NCBI GenBank assembly: GCA_964030785.1
Contig: OZ034967.1
Span: 72,295,613 to 72,359,612 of the forward strand
Length of the DNA: 64,000 bases
Direction: 5' to 3'
From: Siderastrea siderea
Taxonomy: Eukaryota > Cnidaria > Anthozoa > Scleractinia > Rhizangiidae
Position numbers and translations under genes: made by a program. Below are positions 63,244-64,000 of this stretch, piece by piece; within the stretch, counting starts at the first letter, position 1, and every line of letters begins with the position of its first letter. The notes below the pieces were generated by a model. The model had not been told where the DNA came from and ran no database searches. It saw nothing but the letters and a program-made list of their open reading frames with translations.

Positions 63244-63848
63244 GGTTCTAAGAGTGTGGGACTAGGAGGGAGCGGCTTTTTATGGATCCAATACTCTTTA
63301 GGTCTCAAGGGACGAGGACATCCATCTACATAGCATAGGGCTTCCAAGGGTTGGTACACAAAATGACCATGGTAATCTTGGAGACATCGTTTGGGTAATG
63401 GAGGGGTGAAATCCACAATGGTATCATCCAAGGTTTGCATCTTGATTAAAAATCGTTCCAGATCCTCCAAGGGAATACCCCGCACATGGGTTTTCAATTC
63501 GGTCAAGGCTTTGGCATAGGTGGTAAACGCAAATCGACTCATGGTCACTTTAAATCGGTATTGTTTAAAATCATTCCATCCTTTGACCACGGTGCCCACG
63601 GCCGCCAAACAGGCTACCAACGTACTGTTTTCCAAAAGGGGACCCGCAATCATACCGGCAGCCATCAGGAGTAAGGCCATGCCATTGAACAAGGCATTGA
63701 TACACCTGTAATGATTCAACATTTTTCGATAACACCACCATTGTTGATGATAAAAGGCATACAAGGAATCCATGCGTTGTAATAATTCCGGGGGGAAGGG
63801 AAGACCATGTTGTTTGGATCCATTCAATAACGACACGACGGTTTTCAT
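63168..63848 (-). CDS. two-helix membrane protein
   Basis: 226 residues from ATG 63848. Two hydrophobic helices lie at about 50-72 (LFNGMALLLMAAGMIAGPLL) and 76-90 (TLVACLAAVGTVVKGW), preceded by a Tyr/Trp/His-rich helix and followed by a long amphipathic helix. The layout of paired helices followed by a cytosolic helix resembles 2TM proteins of the SLATT type, but this is topology only. The C-terminus is acidic and Pro-rich. Location in the structural block suggests a virion membrane or entry function. Confidence 0.7.
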   Translation of the reverse strand: MKTVVSLLNGSKQHGLPFPPELLQRMDSLYAFYHQQWWCYRKMLNHYRCINALFNGMALLLMAAGMIAGPLLENSTLVACLAAVGTVVKGWNDFKQYRFKVTMSRFAFTTYAKALTELKTHVRGIPLEDLERFLIKMQTLDDTIVDFTPPLPKRCLQDYHGHFVYQPLEALCYVDGCPRPLRPKEYWIHKKPLPPSPTLLEPWPPEEEDGQKEEPSKEKAYLGSST

Positions 63849-63850
63849 CT

Positions 63851-64000
63851 TTACGGCGAAACACGGGACGACGAGGTTTGTACGCTCGGTGCTCCTCCCT
63901 GTTTATAACTGGTGACAATGCTATTGGTCATGGTGACATTAGCAATTTCACGTCCTTGGGCCAACTGTTCTTGATCTTGTAACAGCATGCGTAAACGTCG
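63851..64000 (-). CDS. C-terminal part of a further structural-block protein (cut by window edge)
   Basis: The minus strand is open from the window edge to TAA at 63851-63853, two bases before the next ATG. It reads LLQDQEQLAQGREIANVTMT, then NSIVTSYKQGG and a Ser-rich end. The tight spacing continues the leftward gene series. The N-terminus and identity lie outside the window. Confidence 0.65.
   Translation of the reverse strand, partial: RRLRMLLQDQEQLAQGREIANVTMTNSIVTSYKQGGAPSVQTSSSRVSP

Larger units (their letters stand above)
54288..64000. mobile_element. endogenous adintovirus/Maverick-like DNA virus, one end (continues past window)
   Basis: A compact, GC-richer block with open frames throughout: family B DNA polymerase at the outer end, two early-type genes in the other direction, then a leftward run of small structural-type genes. 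Arginine-rich core-like peptides, a parvovirus-type phospholipase A2 protein and a protein-primed-type polymerase are the combination described for adintoviruses and related Maverick/Polinton elements. Capsid, protease, ATPase and integrase are not in the window. The left boundary is inferred from base composition and from the terminal repeats; the terminal inverted repeat and target duplication cannot be tested because the other end is missing. Confidence 0.8.

Overview
The window looks like animal nuclear DNA, most probably from a cnidarian (coral or anemone). It is AT-rich, gene-poor, full of eukaryotic mobile elements, and carries one intronless class A GPCR plus a short interstitial (CCCTAA)n telomere-type tract. 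The taxon is inferred from the mix of elements, not from a marker gene. Only the GPCR at 29.6-30.8 kb is a confident host gene.

Layout. 1.77-3.05 kb is a satellite of sixteen 79-bp units with a duplicated six-unit higher-order block. 8.1-14.6 kb is a nested insertion: a BEL/Pao LTR retrotransposon (248-bp LTRs, TSD CCTTC, minus strand, several stops and frameshifts) inside a foldback MITE flanked by TAA. 16.5-19.8 kb is a broken family B DNA polymerase with an embedded endonuclease VII-like module; it abuts tail-to-tail a 3'-truncated L1-like LINE (19.8-22.4 kb). 24.8-29.3 kb holds remnants of Penelope-like elements (RT, zinc-finger linker, two GIY-YIG nucleases) and four hammerhead ribozyme-like motifs. 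34-41 kb and 48.8-52.3 kb hold terminal-inverted-repeat DNA elements, several with clean target-site duplications. 41.6-44.5 kb is a second 3'-truncated LINE lying against a Gag-protease retroelement fragment that carries a MYND-type zinc finger.

From about 54.3 kb to the right edge is one end of an integrated midsize linear DNA virus or Maverick/Polinton-type element, best compared with adintoviruses. A 1392-residue family B DNA polymerase runs leftward with all exonuclease and polymerase motifs intact. A divergent TATA-TATA promoter region separates it from two overlapping rightward genes (an acidic/basic protein and a repeat-rich, transactivator-like protein). A leftward series of tightly packed small genes follows: arginine-rich core-like peptides, a parvovirus-VP1-like phospholipase A2 domain protein, conserved structural-type proteins and a two-helix membrane protein. 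Major capsid, ATPase, protease and integrase genes are not in view and would be expected past base 64000. All reading frames seen in this element are open, in contrast to every other element in the window, which suggests a recent integration.

The remaining intervals hold no gene that can be supported from sequence alone.
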